Counted from the stretch's first letter, positions 40,501 through 49,999 are shown. The stretch: 64,000 nucleotides of DNA from Lachancea kluyveri NRRL Y-12651 (GCA_000149225.2 CM000691.1:1231561-1295560), one strand, 5' to 3'. Translations and numbers: made by a program. Notes: a model not told the origin generated them from the sequence alone.

Positions 40501-41561
40501 TGAATGCCACATTCCTTGAACTTTTTGATAAGCAATTCTTTCTCTCTATATGATGTTGTAACTTGGATGATAGAGTTGATCAGGAACAAGGTGGATAGAC
40601 AGTAGTCAGTAAGTTGTTGTTGTGGTTTCGGAAGAATCACAGACGTGTCCTGAGTAAGCATACTTTTGGGCGACGATATAGCTGTTTCGATAGAAGAAAA
40701 CCATTGTGAGTAGTACGGCTCCAATTGTTCAACCACTTTGTCTCTACCGTCATGATCATTGATATATGTCAGTAATAACAACAGCTCTGTGGATAAAAGG
40801 CGTACACGCAAAGGAGCTCCCGTATTAGATGTCGTAGAACATAGGTACCTGACCATGTCAACATTGTCCATTATTGTAATCCTGCCTTGTTCGTGATTTA
40901 ATAGTGTTTTGATACAACGTAGGAATACATATGCGGTGTTATCATCTATCTGCGGAATTATCTCTGTAAAAGTGTGAATACCATCGTCTATCAAAAATTG
41001 CTGGCAAAGTTCCAGTTGTCGCAGCAGCTTTTCTAATTGATACAGTGCTTGTGATATTTTTTTACGTTCCTTTAATTTTGCGACCGTAGAATTTAGTAAC
41101 TGATGATTCGCAAAGTGATGCTCATTGATATTTTTGTCCTTTTCATCATTCATTGTCCTTTCTTTACAGACCAGTTCCCATTTTCTCTTATGCGATAGTG
41201 ACTGTAACCCTCTCCGGGCCTGCCCCAAGAAGGCTCTATTCTGCAATAATTTACTGAAATGTGCATCTATAACTTCTTCGGGAGGAGGGTGATCAATATT
41301 GAACGGATAATCTGGCTGGCGTATTTGTGACACATCGTTTGCAGAAAAATTTTTATTCTTGCCAGAGTAAGGCACAGACGCTGCCATTAGCGCTACTGGC
41401 CGGCGATGCAATGCAGATCCTGCTAAACTTAACCCAGTAGATATAAGGTCATCGGTACTCCCTTCGACCATATGATCCGTACCTACCTGTTCATCAAGCG
41501 ACAAAAACCTGAGATTGTAGCTGTGAGGTTCAACCCACGGACTTTTTATATGCCTAGACAT
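37554..41561 (-). CDS. BNR1: Formin Bnr1
   Basis: Rho-regulated formin that nucleates actin cables at the bud neck. 1335 residues (S. cerevisiae Bnr1 about 1375). Order: N-terminal basic/Ser region; GBD-FH3 regulatory region (about 80-480; FLRCIKTLLNHEQGR, RLLSTELLLLLTYIN); coiled coil (about 490-590); Ser/Asp-rich linker; FH1 with several Pro runs including eleven consecutive Pro at about 753-763 and another at about 815-825; FH2 from about 850 (RIKLRQIHWDNIEDIRETFW) through GNYMNNRQARGIKLSSLGKLAF; and a C-terminal DAD-like segment (DVLIHKLRGVTFEK, near 1290). Immediately downstream on the same strand lies SKG1. Bnr1 rather than Bni1 is inferred from size and location beside POT1. Confidence 0.95.
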   Translation of the reverse strand: MSRHIKSPWVEPHSYNLRFLSLDEQVGTDHMVEGSTDDLISTGLSLAGSALHRRPVALMAASVPYSGKNKNFSANDVSQIRQPDYPFNIDHPPPEEVIDAHFSKLLQNRAFLGQARRGLQSLSHKRKWELVCKERTMNDEKDKNINEHHFANHQLLNSTVAKLKERKKISQALYQLEKLLRQLELCQQFLIDDGIHTFTEIIPQIDDNTAYVFLRCIKTLLNHEQGRITIMDNVDMVRYLCSTTSNTGAPLRVRLLSTELLLLLTYINDHDGRDKVVEQLEPYYSQWFSSIETAISSPKSMLTQDTSVILPKPQQQLTDYCLSTLFLINSIIQVTTSYREKELLIKKFKECGIHRMFYKTKDFGSGLLDDEIRKYKEVEEEVITRSSPELPTFLDISYGSILKTLILETRSTPLEHPLYQLLEGVLQISVTRTSSESIKLFKLFHSILCYLKDHTFDSDSGEGPESALKTSLNQMMDSLQSDEIARRAMKELNSLQETVDQLTAEVESLKEERKVTKGEVIMQLEEARESLRDKDETLKQLNERIELLDCQRRFAKKKYEKAIVHNKEEVKTRSVSVFEKLKSESRYSQLLARTQSLTRSQFGSISKSKRFTSLSSVLNDASETATKTFKDSSPNSKLSSDSHRLFVFTPDNNSEIGSESDDEVTILKETTVNSVSTAIAPSIPSAPPLPPVFELNDPVNSNTKILPSIGVKQPSGASAAFPSISIRGTNNKVPPISAKTHKILPGAQPMLSVPPPPPPPPPPPFLLPDLAIPVKNQVPKAPPLPSNLVSAGKDSQPSLALSHSREAEDDKSLPVRDEFIPPPPSPPPLPPSNLFKASPKRDIKLMKSYQVQASSKRIKLRQIHWDNIEDIRETFWSEEEERKEKSKELQELGVFEEIEELFRIKQPVPKKPNVAKTSQNLKKVSFLSRDLAQQFGINLHMFSNYTVHELVLKVLHCENEVVKNQSVLEFFNKEDLTNISQSVKKNFEPYSTNVLTGEGPTKDVSELERADRIFLELCYNLRSYWRARMRCLLILLTYEKDYYDILYKLQKIDDATRAIRNSKRLKELLFIIVEIGNYMNNRQARGIKLSSLGKLAFVKASTNNNMSFLHYIERILRTKYMDLYGVIDDLSKISHLGKLTVDQVELDCREFNERIDNMERSFKTGDLSKTQNFHPEDLIVSKTKHKIPIAKRKRSLLMDQCKLTMHDLEKLMTYCGEEPKDHNAKNTFFQNFIDFVSLFKKAARENIEKEEVERIYEQRKKLLEIKERSCGNMESQNSDESAENNDTVDVLIHKLRGVTFEKTKVNKDRGKSRNNDYSDGLLSRTKTMLNDIQNI

Positions 41562-42705
41562 ATTTTCAGAGGGCTATCGGTATTCGCTTGTAATGGTACT
41601 CTTTAAATACCAGCTAATCTGATTTCATCAAACACCAAACACCAAACATCTTCTGCAATGCGATGTTTACACGTACTTAGTGATATTGAAGCCATGTGAG
41701 GCCCTGGTCACATGATAAAGCGGCGCAAGTCTAATAACCGACAGGATTTAGAAAGCAGTCGACCGTTGTAAACTTATATCGAGAACTCACACAGTTTGTA
41801 AGAGATCACGCATGTTTCACCGTCCTTTTAATTTTTCTATAAACACCTCACGTTGCTAGTGGTGAGAAAATTGACAGAATCCACAAAACCCGCACCCAAG
41901 GAGCCATATTGAAACTGATGATTGAAATTTAGCTTCCAATAATATACTATGTCCACTTGTACAATTAAGAAAGAATGAACTGGCTTTCGACGTTGGTTTC
42001 AAACACTCGAACGCAATTAGATAACACCAGGTGTGTACAGCCGATATACACCAGGTTTCATAAGTAATGTACTATTCAAATCTTCAAATCGAGAGGGTGT
42101 AAGTGAAAACAAATGCACCCATCTGCTACATCAATGCTAGCACTAATGGCTAGCGTTCACTTTACCTCTACCACTAGCTGTGGTCGAAGTTAGTTTAGTA
42201 GAGAAGACACAAAGTATAGTGAGGATCCTGATTTCTTTAAGCAAGATTGACTACGACAGACAAGTACAGTTTCAAAGATGCACAGGAAGGTGGCAGTACT
42301 TTTCTACCAAAATTATGTCAGCACATCTTCACCCCGAGTTCCATTGCTGGCACAAGCACAAGAGCCAGCATAGAAACCGTAGAATGTGTGTTTAGCTGGA
42401 CACTGTACGGGAAGACCGGTAGCAATATCTTACAATTTTTTTTTAATTTTCCCTTCGCAAGTAGACTGGTATTCTAGTCTGAAACTATCAGCACTCACTA
42501 CGTATCAAATTATATGGGTTTTATGAGTTTTGCTATTTTTGCGGGGTTTTTCACGAGGCAAAATATGCCAGCGTCAGCACGACGGGGAGTTGGAGCAACA
42601 AGTAGATGAGGAGGGGGTAAAATCAGTATATAAAGGGAATTATACCTTGAATAACAACAACAAGCAGTCCAAATTTTTTGCTCACCACTATTGAATAGAG
42701 AATCA
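41562..42705. promoter_or_regulatory. Divergent BNR1 / POT1 region
   Basis: 1144 bp. The POT1 side has a Mig1-type site (42535-42546), a TTGGAG Adr1-like core (42590-42595) and a TATATAAA box (42627-42634, 72 bp before the ATG). The BNR1 side has no recognised element. A 79-codon stretch without ATG at 42241-42477 is probably chance or a relic. Confidence 0.5.
42535..42546 (+). promoter_or_regulatory. Mig1-type repressor site in the POT1 promoter
   Basis: ATTTTTGCGGGG: AT box followed by a GCGGGG core, matching the Mig1 consensus WWWWWSYGGGG. It lies about 160 bp upstream of POT1, a gene repressed by glucose in S. cerevisiae. Confidence 0.6.
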
Positions 42706-43929
42706 ATGTCTCAAAGACTTGCCCAAATTAAGGAACATCTAACCATCAAACAGCAACCCACAGTCAAAGACAAGAATGCAGACGATGTCGTCGTGGTTGC
42801 CGCCTATCGGTCGGCACTTGCTAAGGGATTTAAGGGTGGGTTCAAAGACGTGAACTCCGATTACTTACTCTATCAATTTTTGTTAAAGTTTTTTGACAAA
42901 TTGCCCACGGAGTTGCAAATAAACAGGCAGCTAATTGAAGAAGTTGCCTGCGGCAATGTCTTAAACCCAGGTGCAGGTGCTACAGAACACAGAGCTGCCT
43001 GTCTTGCTGCAGGTATCCCACACACTACACCTTTCGTTGCCATCAATAGGCAGTGCTCTTCGGGTTTGACGGCGGTTAACGATATCGCCAACAAAATTAA
43101 GGTTGGACAGATCAACATTGGGTTGGCGTTAGGCGCTGAGTCCATGTCAAAAAACTATGGCCCAAAGGCATTGGGGAACGTTTCTCAAGAAATGAAAGAA
43201 AACGATGCTGCTGCCAAGTGCTTGATTCCAATGGGCATTACCAACGAAAATGTCAGTCAACAGTACCATGTTTCCAGGAAAAGACAAGATGAATTCGCCG
43301 CAAACTCTTACAATAAAGCAGAAAGGGCGGTTTCGGAAGGTCTATTTAAAGATGAAATTCTAGCTATTCCTCTACCTGATGGTCAGATTATTGAAAAGGA
43401 CGAAGGCCCTCGTAAGGGCGTCACGCCGCAAGGGTTGGCTCAGATCAAGCCGGCATTTATCAAGGAGAAAGGCGTTACGACAGCAGGCAATGCATCCCAA
43501 ATATCCGATGGTGTTGCAGGAGTATTATTGGCCAGGAGGTCAGTTGCTGCTGAGCTAGGCTTGCCCATTCTAGGTAAATATGTCGCATTCCAAACCGTTG
43601 GTGTCCCACCAGAGATCATGGGTGTTGGTCCGGCTTATGCCATCCCCAAGGTCTTGGGTGATATAAACTTGTCAACAGAAGAGGTTGATGTTTTTGAAAT
43701 CAACGAAGCCTTTGCTGGTCAAGCGTTGTACTGTATTGAAAAATTGAATATCCCACCTTCCAAGTTGAATCCTCGCGGCGGTGCAATCGCATTGGGCCAT
43801 CCTCTAGGGTGCACAGGTGCAAGGCAGGTGGCCACTTTGCTACGGGAGTTGGAAACGGGTCAAATTGGTGTGGTGAGTATGTGTATTGGTACCGGTATGG
43901 GTGCGGCTGCAGTTTTCGTCAAGGAATGA
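42706..43929 (+). CDS. POT1: Peroxisomal 3-ketoacyl-CoA thiolase
   Basis: Last step of peroxisomal beta-oxidation: 3-oxoacyl-CoA + CoA to acyl-CoA + acetyl-CoA. 407 residues (S. cerevisiae about 417). The N-terminus MSQRLAQIKEHL contains a PTS2 signal (RL-x5-HL, residues 4-12) read by Pex7. The start is the ATG that places this signal at the N-terminus. Catalytic residues of the thiolase family are present: Cys117 in NRQCSSG, His365 in GHPLGCTGAR and Cys393 in SMCIGTGMG. Glucose repression is suggested by the promoter Mig1-type site. Its stop lies 8 bp from the stop of the convergent YIL161W-like gene. Confidence 0.97.
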   Translation: MSQRLAQIKEHLTIKQQPTVKDKNADDVVVVAAYRSALAKGFKGGFKDVNSDYLLYQFLLKFFDKLPTELQINRQLIEEVACGNVLNPGAGATEHRAACLAAGIPHTTPFVAINRQCSSGLTAVNDIANKIKVGQINIGLALGAESMSKNYGPKALGNVSQEMKENDAAAKCLIPMGITNENVSQQYHVSRKRQDEFAANSYNKAERAVSEGLFKDEILAIPLPDGQIIEKDEGPRKGVTPQGLAQIKPAFIKEKGVTTAGNASQISDGVAGVLLARRSVAAELGLPILGKYVAFQTVGVPPEIMGVGPAYAIPKVLGDINLSTEEVDVFEINEAFAGQALYCIEKLNIPPSKLNPRGGAIALGHPLGCTGARQVATLLRELETGQIGVVSMCIGTGMGAAAVFVKE

Positions 43930-43937
43930 GGCTGACT

Positions 43938-44612
43938 TCAGTTTGTAAACTGTTTTAAAAATTCTTTCTGTAACTTGTCTATCGATTTAAAATCTGGCGA
44001 ACTTAGCCTTTCCCATTGTGTCATTAAATAGTTTAGCTGCATCGTTATCGGTTGTGATATCCGGTTGAACTCGCGGGCTTTGAAATTGAAGTTCTCTACC
44101 AGAGTGGAAATCTGAGCGTTTCGGGTGACATCCTCCTGGGTGGCATTCGTCTTGATCAAGCCATTTTTGTTGGGATTACTGAGTTTCAAGGGAGATTTTG
44201 GATAGTCCTGTGGAACGTTTAATGTAAACTTGAAGAGATCCTTTCCTAAGACGCCTTTTACTATGAAACCATATGAAGTGACGTATTGTCCTTTTCTAAA
44301 GACCTTGAAGCAGTCGTTGCCCAAAGTATGGAAAACTTGTTCAAGCTCACTGTTTTTCTGTCTCTGTAGTTTTAGCTTTTCTGTTTTATCAGAAACGTTT
44401 GGTGTCTTGCCCCTTTTCTTTGAATCCTGGCGTGGATTTTTATTTGTTGACTTTTTTCCTGACGGATGGTTCTTACTGTTCTTACTATTAGATTTCTTGC
44501 TTTCTTTGGAAACATTCTTGTTCGAAGGCCTGGGCGCTGGATCTTTCTGTCGGTCCTTTTTAGCTTCCTTCTGAAGATTATCTTTGGTAGGTTTGATATT
44601 CTCGGTAGTCAT
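43938..44612 (-). CDS. YIL161W-like basic protein, possible RWD/UBC-like fold
   Basis: 224 residues (YIL161W about 235). The N-terminal 90 residues are extremely Lys/Ser/Asn-rich and disordered. The C-terminal part (about 88-224) looks folded: LEQVFHTLGNDCFKVFRKG, then beta-rich FTLNVPQDYPKSPLKLSNP (residues 129-147), which resembles the strand-YP-x-SP turn of RWD/E2-like domains, then helices ending FLKQFTN. Function is unknown in S. cerevisiae; the fold suggestion is mine. Assigned by position and strand next to POT1. Confidence 0.82.
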   Translation of the reverse strand: MTTENIKPTKDNLQKEAKKDRQKDPAPRPSNKNVSKESKKSNSKNSKNHPSGKKSTNKNPRQDSKKRGKTPNVSDKTEKLKLQRQKNSELEQVFHTLGNDCFKVFRKGQYVTSYGFIVKGVLGKDLFKFTLNVPQDYPKSPLKLSNPNKNGLIKTNATQEDVTRNAQISTLVENFNFKAREFNRISQPITMQLNYLMTQWERLSSPDFKSIDKLQKEFLKQFTN

Positions 44613-45447
44613 TTTCTTCTTTAATTGCTCCTTTAATGTGTTGGAGATTCTAAGTTCTTTTGTATCTTCTAAAAAAAATTTCCTAGTAGCAAAAACTCGT
44701 ATAACTCACAAAGCTAAACAAAACCCGGAGTTTTTTCAATGTCTGGCAGATTTCTTAGCCCCTGCAGAGACTTAGAGCTAACAAAAGCCTCATACCACAC
44801 TGGTATGAACTACACCTAGGTAGGCCAATGCCCAATATTGTGAACTTAAAGTAGCTGAATCACACATCTAAAAGATTGATGAAGCTCATGAGTCTGAAAC
44901 GTCTTCTTTTGTTTTTTTTTTTTTTTTTCGAGATGATTGATGTAGAAAAAGAGTTACACTTCAATTAAGTACTTTTTTTCTGATACACTTTAAACAGCAC
45001 GTTACTTCTATAATGAAATTGCACCTTCAAAATCTGCCTATTCCTACTTGCTATAAGGCACAACTAAAACTAATCATAGATTTAGAAATAGGTTCCGTTC
45101 AATTTTCATCACATGATACTGAAAGGCTAAAAAAGACAATACCGGTAACATGACATTTGAGTTTTCCGAATTAACCCAAATCTGTCAATAAGTTAGTTTA
45201 ATTTTCTTAATAAAATTATAGCTCTCTGAAAGTATAGAATAAGGGCCACTGAATTATTTGAAGGAAAGAAACATAGAGAGACAAACTGCAAATAAAAGAA
45301 AATCATTTTTCGGTAACGAATATTCTCTGTTTTTAGCTGACACATAACTCAGTTGCACGTGATTATTCAATACACCGTAGATAAAGAAAGATAAACAAAA
45401 CGAAGCTAATCAATTATAACTTGTGAAAAATAACACTTGCAGCCCAT
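44613..45447. other. Gap between core and accessory DNA
   Basis: 835 bp, AT-rich, with a T18 run at 44911-44928. S. cerevisiae co-linearity ends here: POT1 and YIL161W are the last genes following the chromosome IX order. No coding signal or tRNA recognised. Confidence 0.5.
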
Positions 45448-47046
45448 CTATGAACTATCAGAATTTCTTCTTCCAAATATCTTAACTTCTGAGTTTACAC
45501 TAATTTTACCATCTTGACATACTGCCTCCGGGCTATATTCGCTTCCAGCATAGCTTATTTGTCCTCTTTCTTCATCGCTCTCTAGCATTCCGTGAATTTC
45601 CTGTTTTGTTTGCAAAAAACTAATCAAAATAGCTACCAATGCTGCTGCTACTGTCGTTCCAAGCATAGCATAACATCCTCTCTTAAATTCAGGAACCGTA
45701 GTAGCCGAGTAAAAAAGCAATGACCACCAAGCGTTAACAGCGCCCGAAAACATGTTCATTGATGCTAGGACTACTGCCCTTTCTTGTAAATCATTATGAC
45801 AAACAACGTTTGCCCAAGCAAAAAATAGTGCCTGTCCGGCAAATGAAGCACCTGACAGATATTGTGCCGTGAACATCACTGAAGTCTTTAATGGGTTAAC
45901 CAGGACCATTATTGAGACCACTACCATGATAACGCTTATAAAGATAGCCATATGCCAGTGCTTTCTTCCTCCAGTATGATCAACATAAAGGGCAGATAGA
46001 TAAGTGGCCGAGATTCCAATCGCGTAAATACCCATGGGATAGTGATTCCTTTGTGCAACAGTATACTTGTTGAATTTCAACCACAATGCCAAAAGAGAAT
46101 TTGAACCAAAAGATTCATTCTCCCCACCAAAAACCCATAGAAGACTAAATAGCCACCAGTGCCATCTACCAATAACTCTTTTAAATACAGAAATATCCAG
46201 CTTTGTTGTTTCATCTCTTAATGGCAACCTTTTTTTTGCTAACTTCAAATCTTCTTCAGAAAACAGCCAACTAGGACTAATTTGGTCAGGGGTGCCCGGG
46301 AAGCATAGAAACCCATAAACACAGATGGGTATTGTGATTGCAAAGTCAATAATAAACAGCCAGCGCCAGCCAGCAAGTCCATTCTTACCATCCATGTTTG
46401 AGTAAATTGCACTTTGCATAAATCCGGAAAATAGGGAGCCAATTAAACCACTGCTGGTAAATGTGGCGCTTCTTGTGTTGATTTCTTCCTCTTTATACCA
46501 AGATCCCAGAATCAAATGTGTGCCAGAAAACGTTGAGCTTTCAAAAACCGCTTGGAAAAAGCGAATTACGCATACTTGTTTATATGAAGATACCTTGTAT
46601 ATTCCTAAGGTGAGTAAGCCCCAAGAGAAGGAGCAAAAAGTCAGCCAGTATCGTGGTGGTACTTTCAAAAGCATCAAGTTGTTTGGAATCATACCTACAA
46701 TATATCCAACTGTAAAGCACGTATTGATGATGTTGAATTCATTGCCACCCATGATTAACGATTCTTTCATACCAGAAACGTATGCATTGGATAAGTTAGA
46801 CCTATCGATGTAGTTAATCCAATAGTTTAAGCATACATAAGATAAGACAAAGCAATCGATTTTCAACAATAGTCTTCTTTCCTTAGGATCTAACGGCAGT
46901 CTGCCCCAAAAGAACTCTTTTATTCTTGAAGACAGAGGCAGTGAAGCATATTCCTTCTGGACAAAGTCTGTACCAGTACTATAGTCACTATTTTTCTTCA
47001 TGTCTTTTTCTAATACCAATTCTGGCAATTTATGTTGAATTTCCAT
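45448..47046 (-). CDS. FEN2-like permease (anion:cation symporter MFS family)
   Basis: 532 residues, 12 predicted TM helices, Dal5/Fen2 family of the major facilitator superfamily. It aligns along its whole length with S. cerevisiae Fen2, the plasma-membrane H+-pantothenate symporter, as I remember it: YVCLNYWINYIDRSNLSNAY at TM1, GYIVGMIPNNLML, FFQAVFESSTFSGTHLILGSW, GLAGWRWLFIIDF, GRWHWWLFSLLWVFGGEN and QERAVVLASMNMFSGAVNAWW. N- and C-terminal tails are short and cytoplasmic. Since FEN2 lies elsewhere in S. cerevisiae, this is probably a paralogue in a subtelomere-like setting; the substrate may be pantothenate or a related carboxylate or amide. Divergent from an amidase with GATA elements between. 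Confidence 0.88.
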   Translation of the reverse strand: MEIQHKLPELVLEKDMKKNSDYSTGTDFVQKEYASLPLSSRIKEFFWGRLPLDPKERRLLLKIDCFVLSYVCLNYWINYIDRSNLSNAYVSGMKESLIMGGNEFNIINTCFTVGYIVGMIPNNLMLLKVPPRYWLTFCSFSWGLLTLGIYKVSSYKQVCVIRFFQAVFESSTFSGTHLILGSWYKEEEINTRSATFTSSGLIGSLFSGFMQSAIYSNMDGKNGLAGWRWLFIIDFAITIPICVYGFLCFPGTPDQISPSWLFSEEDLKLAKKRLPLRDETTKLDISVFKRVIGRWHWWLFSLLWVFGGENESFGSNSLLALWLKFNKYTVAQRNHYPMGIYAIGISATYLSALYVDHTGGRKHWHMAIFISVIMVVVSIMVLVNPLKTSVMFTAQYLSGASFAGQALFFAWANVVCHNDLQERAVVLASMNMFSGAVNAWWSLLFYSATTVPEFKRGCYAMLGTTVAAALVAILISFLQTKQEIHGMLESDEERGQISYAGSEYSPEAVCQDGKISVNSEVKIFGRRNSDSS

Positions 47047-48343
47047 TTTTAAAACCTATGCTCTAGACAATCCTTTTTGAAGAGTTTATTTTGCTACATA
47101 CCCAACAAAAGCAACTGTTTTTATATAAAAAAATTGCTTAGTATTGATGTTTAGAATATAAATCAGTCAGATAACAGGTACTCTTACTATCTTTCTATTT
47201 GGTCAACGCTAGGAAAGGAGCGTGTTTATTCGGTATACTCAAAGAATATCGCTACTCGTTTCCCTTGCCATTACCAGTAAGATAAATATACGTGGCTGCA
47301 TAGGCGGATAGAATTTAGAAAAGATAGTACTTGGCATGCGAAAATAAGCAATGATAACGGTTACATACAACACACCTTCTTCTCCTTATCTTTATAAAGC
47401 AAACAAGGGCTAGATGTGCTTAAAAGATAATCACAGGCCGAAAGTGAATTTCCTTATCATGAAACTAAATATCGCTCGATTGTTTTGAGCATTTAGAATC
47501 CTAATCAATCAATGGAAAAAAGAAGTAAAGAAACAAAAAATATGTTTGAAGGAAGAAGAAATACCAAATTGTTACAGTATAAAGAAAAGAAAAAGGAAAA
47601 GCCGTAAATAGTGTTTGTAACTAAATAAATTCTACAAACAAGTCAGTAGATCCTTCATCATAGCAGTCAACATTTAAAAAACTATTAAAATTTAAGAGAA
47701 TTGTAAAGCATTCTGTGAAAGAGGGAAGGTTTCACTATCAGTTTTCAAGAGTAAGGTAATATATTAACCGCGGTGATACATGATTCTAGCGGAAGCTAGA
47801 TAGTAAAAAGAGCGCCGAGGTTGTTTTAAGGTAAATAGAGAAAAAACCTTGGAATTTTGTTCGAATCCATGTTTTTCTCGTAGTACTTTGTTAAAAACGT
47901 ATACCGTGGAGAAGATAAGGCTCTCCTGCATAATGATTTGCCAAGCCGATAAGAAATATTGTTGCATATCATCGTTTAAAGTGCTCTGAGACACACTAAA
48001 TCAATTGGTTACAAATAGCATCATTTCTCTTGCATAGAGCAATGCCAGCTCTCAATATACGCGGTGCTAGAGTGTGGTTGAATTGATATTGGTATTTTTG
48101 TTTTGATTTTTATTGATAAGATGTTATTTTAGTAGCTTTGTATACGAAAAGTATTGAATCATTGATAACACTTACTGCGAAATAGAGTTTTTTTTTATTT
48201 GGTAAAACCTTCTGATAATTTCATGTGCGAGTCTATGTGTGATAATTGTTGCTTATTTGGTAAAAGTAAAAGGTATATAAGGAACCAAATTTGGTTAATT
48301 GGAATATAAACATACTTTATGAAGAAAATTAGAAAAGGACAAA
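47047..48343. promoter_or_regulatory. Permease / amidase divergent region with GATA elements
   Basis: 1297 bp. GATAAG hexamers (either strand) occur at 47385-47390, 47453-47458, 47914-47919, 47948-47953 and 48115-48120, with further GATAA copies at about 48160-48245. These are binding cores for Gln3/Gat1-type nitrogen regulators. A TATATAA box at 48274-48280 lies 64 bp before the amidase ATG, and a TATATAA box near 47122 serves the permease side. Confidence 0.6.
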
Positions 48344-49999
48344 ATGACTGTTGGAGACTACAAACAAATAGCAACAGAAAAGAGGGCCCGAAGAGACTCT
48401 AAGCTTTTTAAAAAATGGCTAATTACAGACGACGAGCTGCCCAGTCACGAAGTTAAAGATGTTCTAAATTGGCCCATTGAATCAGGATACCTGTCGCCTA
48501 AAGAAATCGAAATAACCGAAGCTAATCTTTTAGAAATTTCTGAAAAAATTAGAGCCAGAATTTGGACCTCATACGAGGTCACCTTGGCTTTTTGCCATAG
48601 GGCATCAATTGCTCACCAATTAGTAAACTGTTTATCAGAAATTTTTTTCGAGGAAGGGTTACAACAGGCGAAAGAACTAGATGAATACCTTCAGAAAACA
48701 GGCCAATTGAAAGGACCGATGCATGGTTTACCAATATCTTTAAAGGATAACTTAAACATTAAGGGCCAAGCAACCACAATTGGGTTTGTCGGATTCTCGT
48801 TTAAGCCTGAAAAGTTTGAAGAAGACTCAGCCTTAGTCCTTAGTTTAAGAGAAATGGGCGCTGTATTTTGTTTTAAAACTAATGTACCAGTAGCAATGAT
48901 GATGCCGGAATCAACAAATCATATATATGGAAATACCATGAACCCATTCAATAGAGGTGTAACTAGTGGAGGTAGCTCTGGTGGGGAGTGTGCCCTAGGT
49001 CCTCTATTGGGTAGTTGCTACTGTGGTATTGGCTCAGATATTGGGGGTTCTTTAAGAATTCCAGCCTCTATGCAAAATTTGTTTACTCTGAGACCGTCTT
49101 CTGGTAGATTTACTACATATGGTTCGAGATCTGGCTTGCCAGGGTTGGAATCTGTAGCAAGCGTCAACGGTCCGATTTCAACAAGACTGGAAAACTTGGA
49201 ATTCTATTGCAAATCTGTTATCGAACATGGTAAGCCATGGTTAAGAGATCCAAAGTGTTTAGAAGTGCCTTGGAGGGTCATTGAGTTACCAAAGAAGTTA
49301 AATTTTGCTGTGCTAAAGAATGATGGAGTTGTGAAACCTTATCCAGGTATAAATCGTGGAATGGACACCGTTGTGGAAAAGTTAAAGAAGCAGGGCCACG
49401 AAATAATTGAATGGGAACCTTTACATCATAAAAGATTAACAGACATAATTACTCAGTTTTTCCTGAGCGATGGTGGCGTGCACTGTAGGGAATATAGTGG
49501 TACATCTGGTGAGCCATTTTTCCCCTATATGGAGATGTACAATACTGCCGAAGAGCTTGGAGTCTCGAAGCTTTGGGATCTTCACTCCGAACGTACTAAA
49601 TTGTGCAAAGAGTACTTGGAAAAATGGAATGAAACTGCAAAAAAAACTTCAGATGGTAAACCAATAGATGCTATTATTATGCCTGTGTCTCCCTACTCAG
49701 GTGTCAAAATAGGGAAGTTTAGGTATGTCGGGTATACTTCTGTTTTCAACGCACTGGATTGGGCAGCTGGCACTATTCCTGTATCCAGAGTTGATAAAGA
49801 AATTGATGTCAAAGAAGAAGGATACAAACCAATGAACGACTTGGATAGAATAACTTATGAAGAATTTACGTCGGAAGATGTGGATAAGTGTGCCGTATCG
49901 GTTCAAGTTATTTGCAAAAAGCTTCAAGAGGAAAAGTGTGTCGAATTAATGAAGGTAATTTCAAAAGCTGTTGGAACATATAATTATTGGAAAAAATAA
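48344..49999 (+). CDS. Amidase-signature hydrolase (Amd2-like)
   Basis: 551 residues; hydrolyses a C-N amide bond, substrate unknown. It resembles S. cerevisiae Amd2 and Aspergillus AmdS-type acetamidases, including a shared N-terminal ARRDSKL segment. The Ser-cisSer-Lys triad is intact: Lys134 (ISLKDN), Ser212 in GGSSGGE and Ser236 in SDIGGS, with the 24-residue spacing between serines typical of the family. No signal peptide or membrane segment, so probably cytosolic. Start ATG 48344 has a purine-rich context (GGACAAAATG). Divergent from the FEN2-like permease; together they could import and hydrolyse an amide, which is inference from position. A solo LTR lies 79 bp after the stop. Confidence 0.9.
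   Translation: MTVGDYKQIATEKRARRDSKLFKKWLITDDELPSHEVKDVLNWPIESGYLSPKEIEITEANLLEISEKIRARIWTSYEVTLAFCHRASIAHQLVNCLSEIFFEEGLQQAKELDEYLQKTGQLKGPMHGLPISLKDNLNIKGQATTIGFVGFSFKPEKFEEDSALVLSLREMGAVFCFKTNVPVAMMMPESTNHIYGNTMNPFNRGVTSGGSSGGECALGPLLGSCYCGIGSDIGGSLRIPASMQNLFTLRPSSGRFTTYGSRSGLPGLESVASVNGPISTRLENLEFYCKSVIEHGKPWLRDPKCLEVPWRVIELPKKLNFAVLKNDGVVKPYPGINRGMDTVVEKLKKQGHEIIEWEPLHHKRLTDIITQFFLSDGGVHCREYSGTSGEPFFPYMEMYNTAEELGVSKLWDLHSERTKLCKEYLEKWNETAKKTSDGKPIDAIIMPVSPYSGVKIGKFRYVGYTSVFNALDWAAGTIPVSRVDKEIDVKEEGYKPMNDLDRITYEEFTSEDVDKCAVSVQVICKKLQEEKCVELMKVISKAVGTYNYWKK

Noticed and set aside
42241-42477. 79-codon open stretch between BNR1 and POT1
   Set aside because: No ATG in frame and no recognisable homologue; probably chance or an unidentifiable relic.
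45105-45175. ATCACATG followed by TTTGAGTTTTCCGAA, resembling centromere elements CDEI and CDEIII
   Set aside because: The spacing is only about 40 bp and the DNA between is not strongly AT-rich; CDEIII has several mismatches. A point centromere needs a longer AT-rich CDEII.
47850-47872. GTTCGAATCC, a tRNA B-box-like word
   Set aside because: The flanks do not pair as a T-arm and there is no A-box at the right distance.
47764-47994. 76-codon minus-strand ORF between permease and amidase
   Set aside because: Starts without ATG; the inner Met gives 67 residues with no family motif, and it lies within the regulatory gap.
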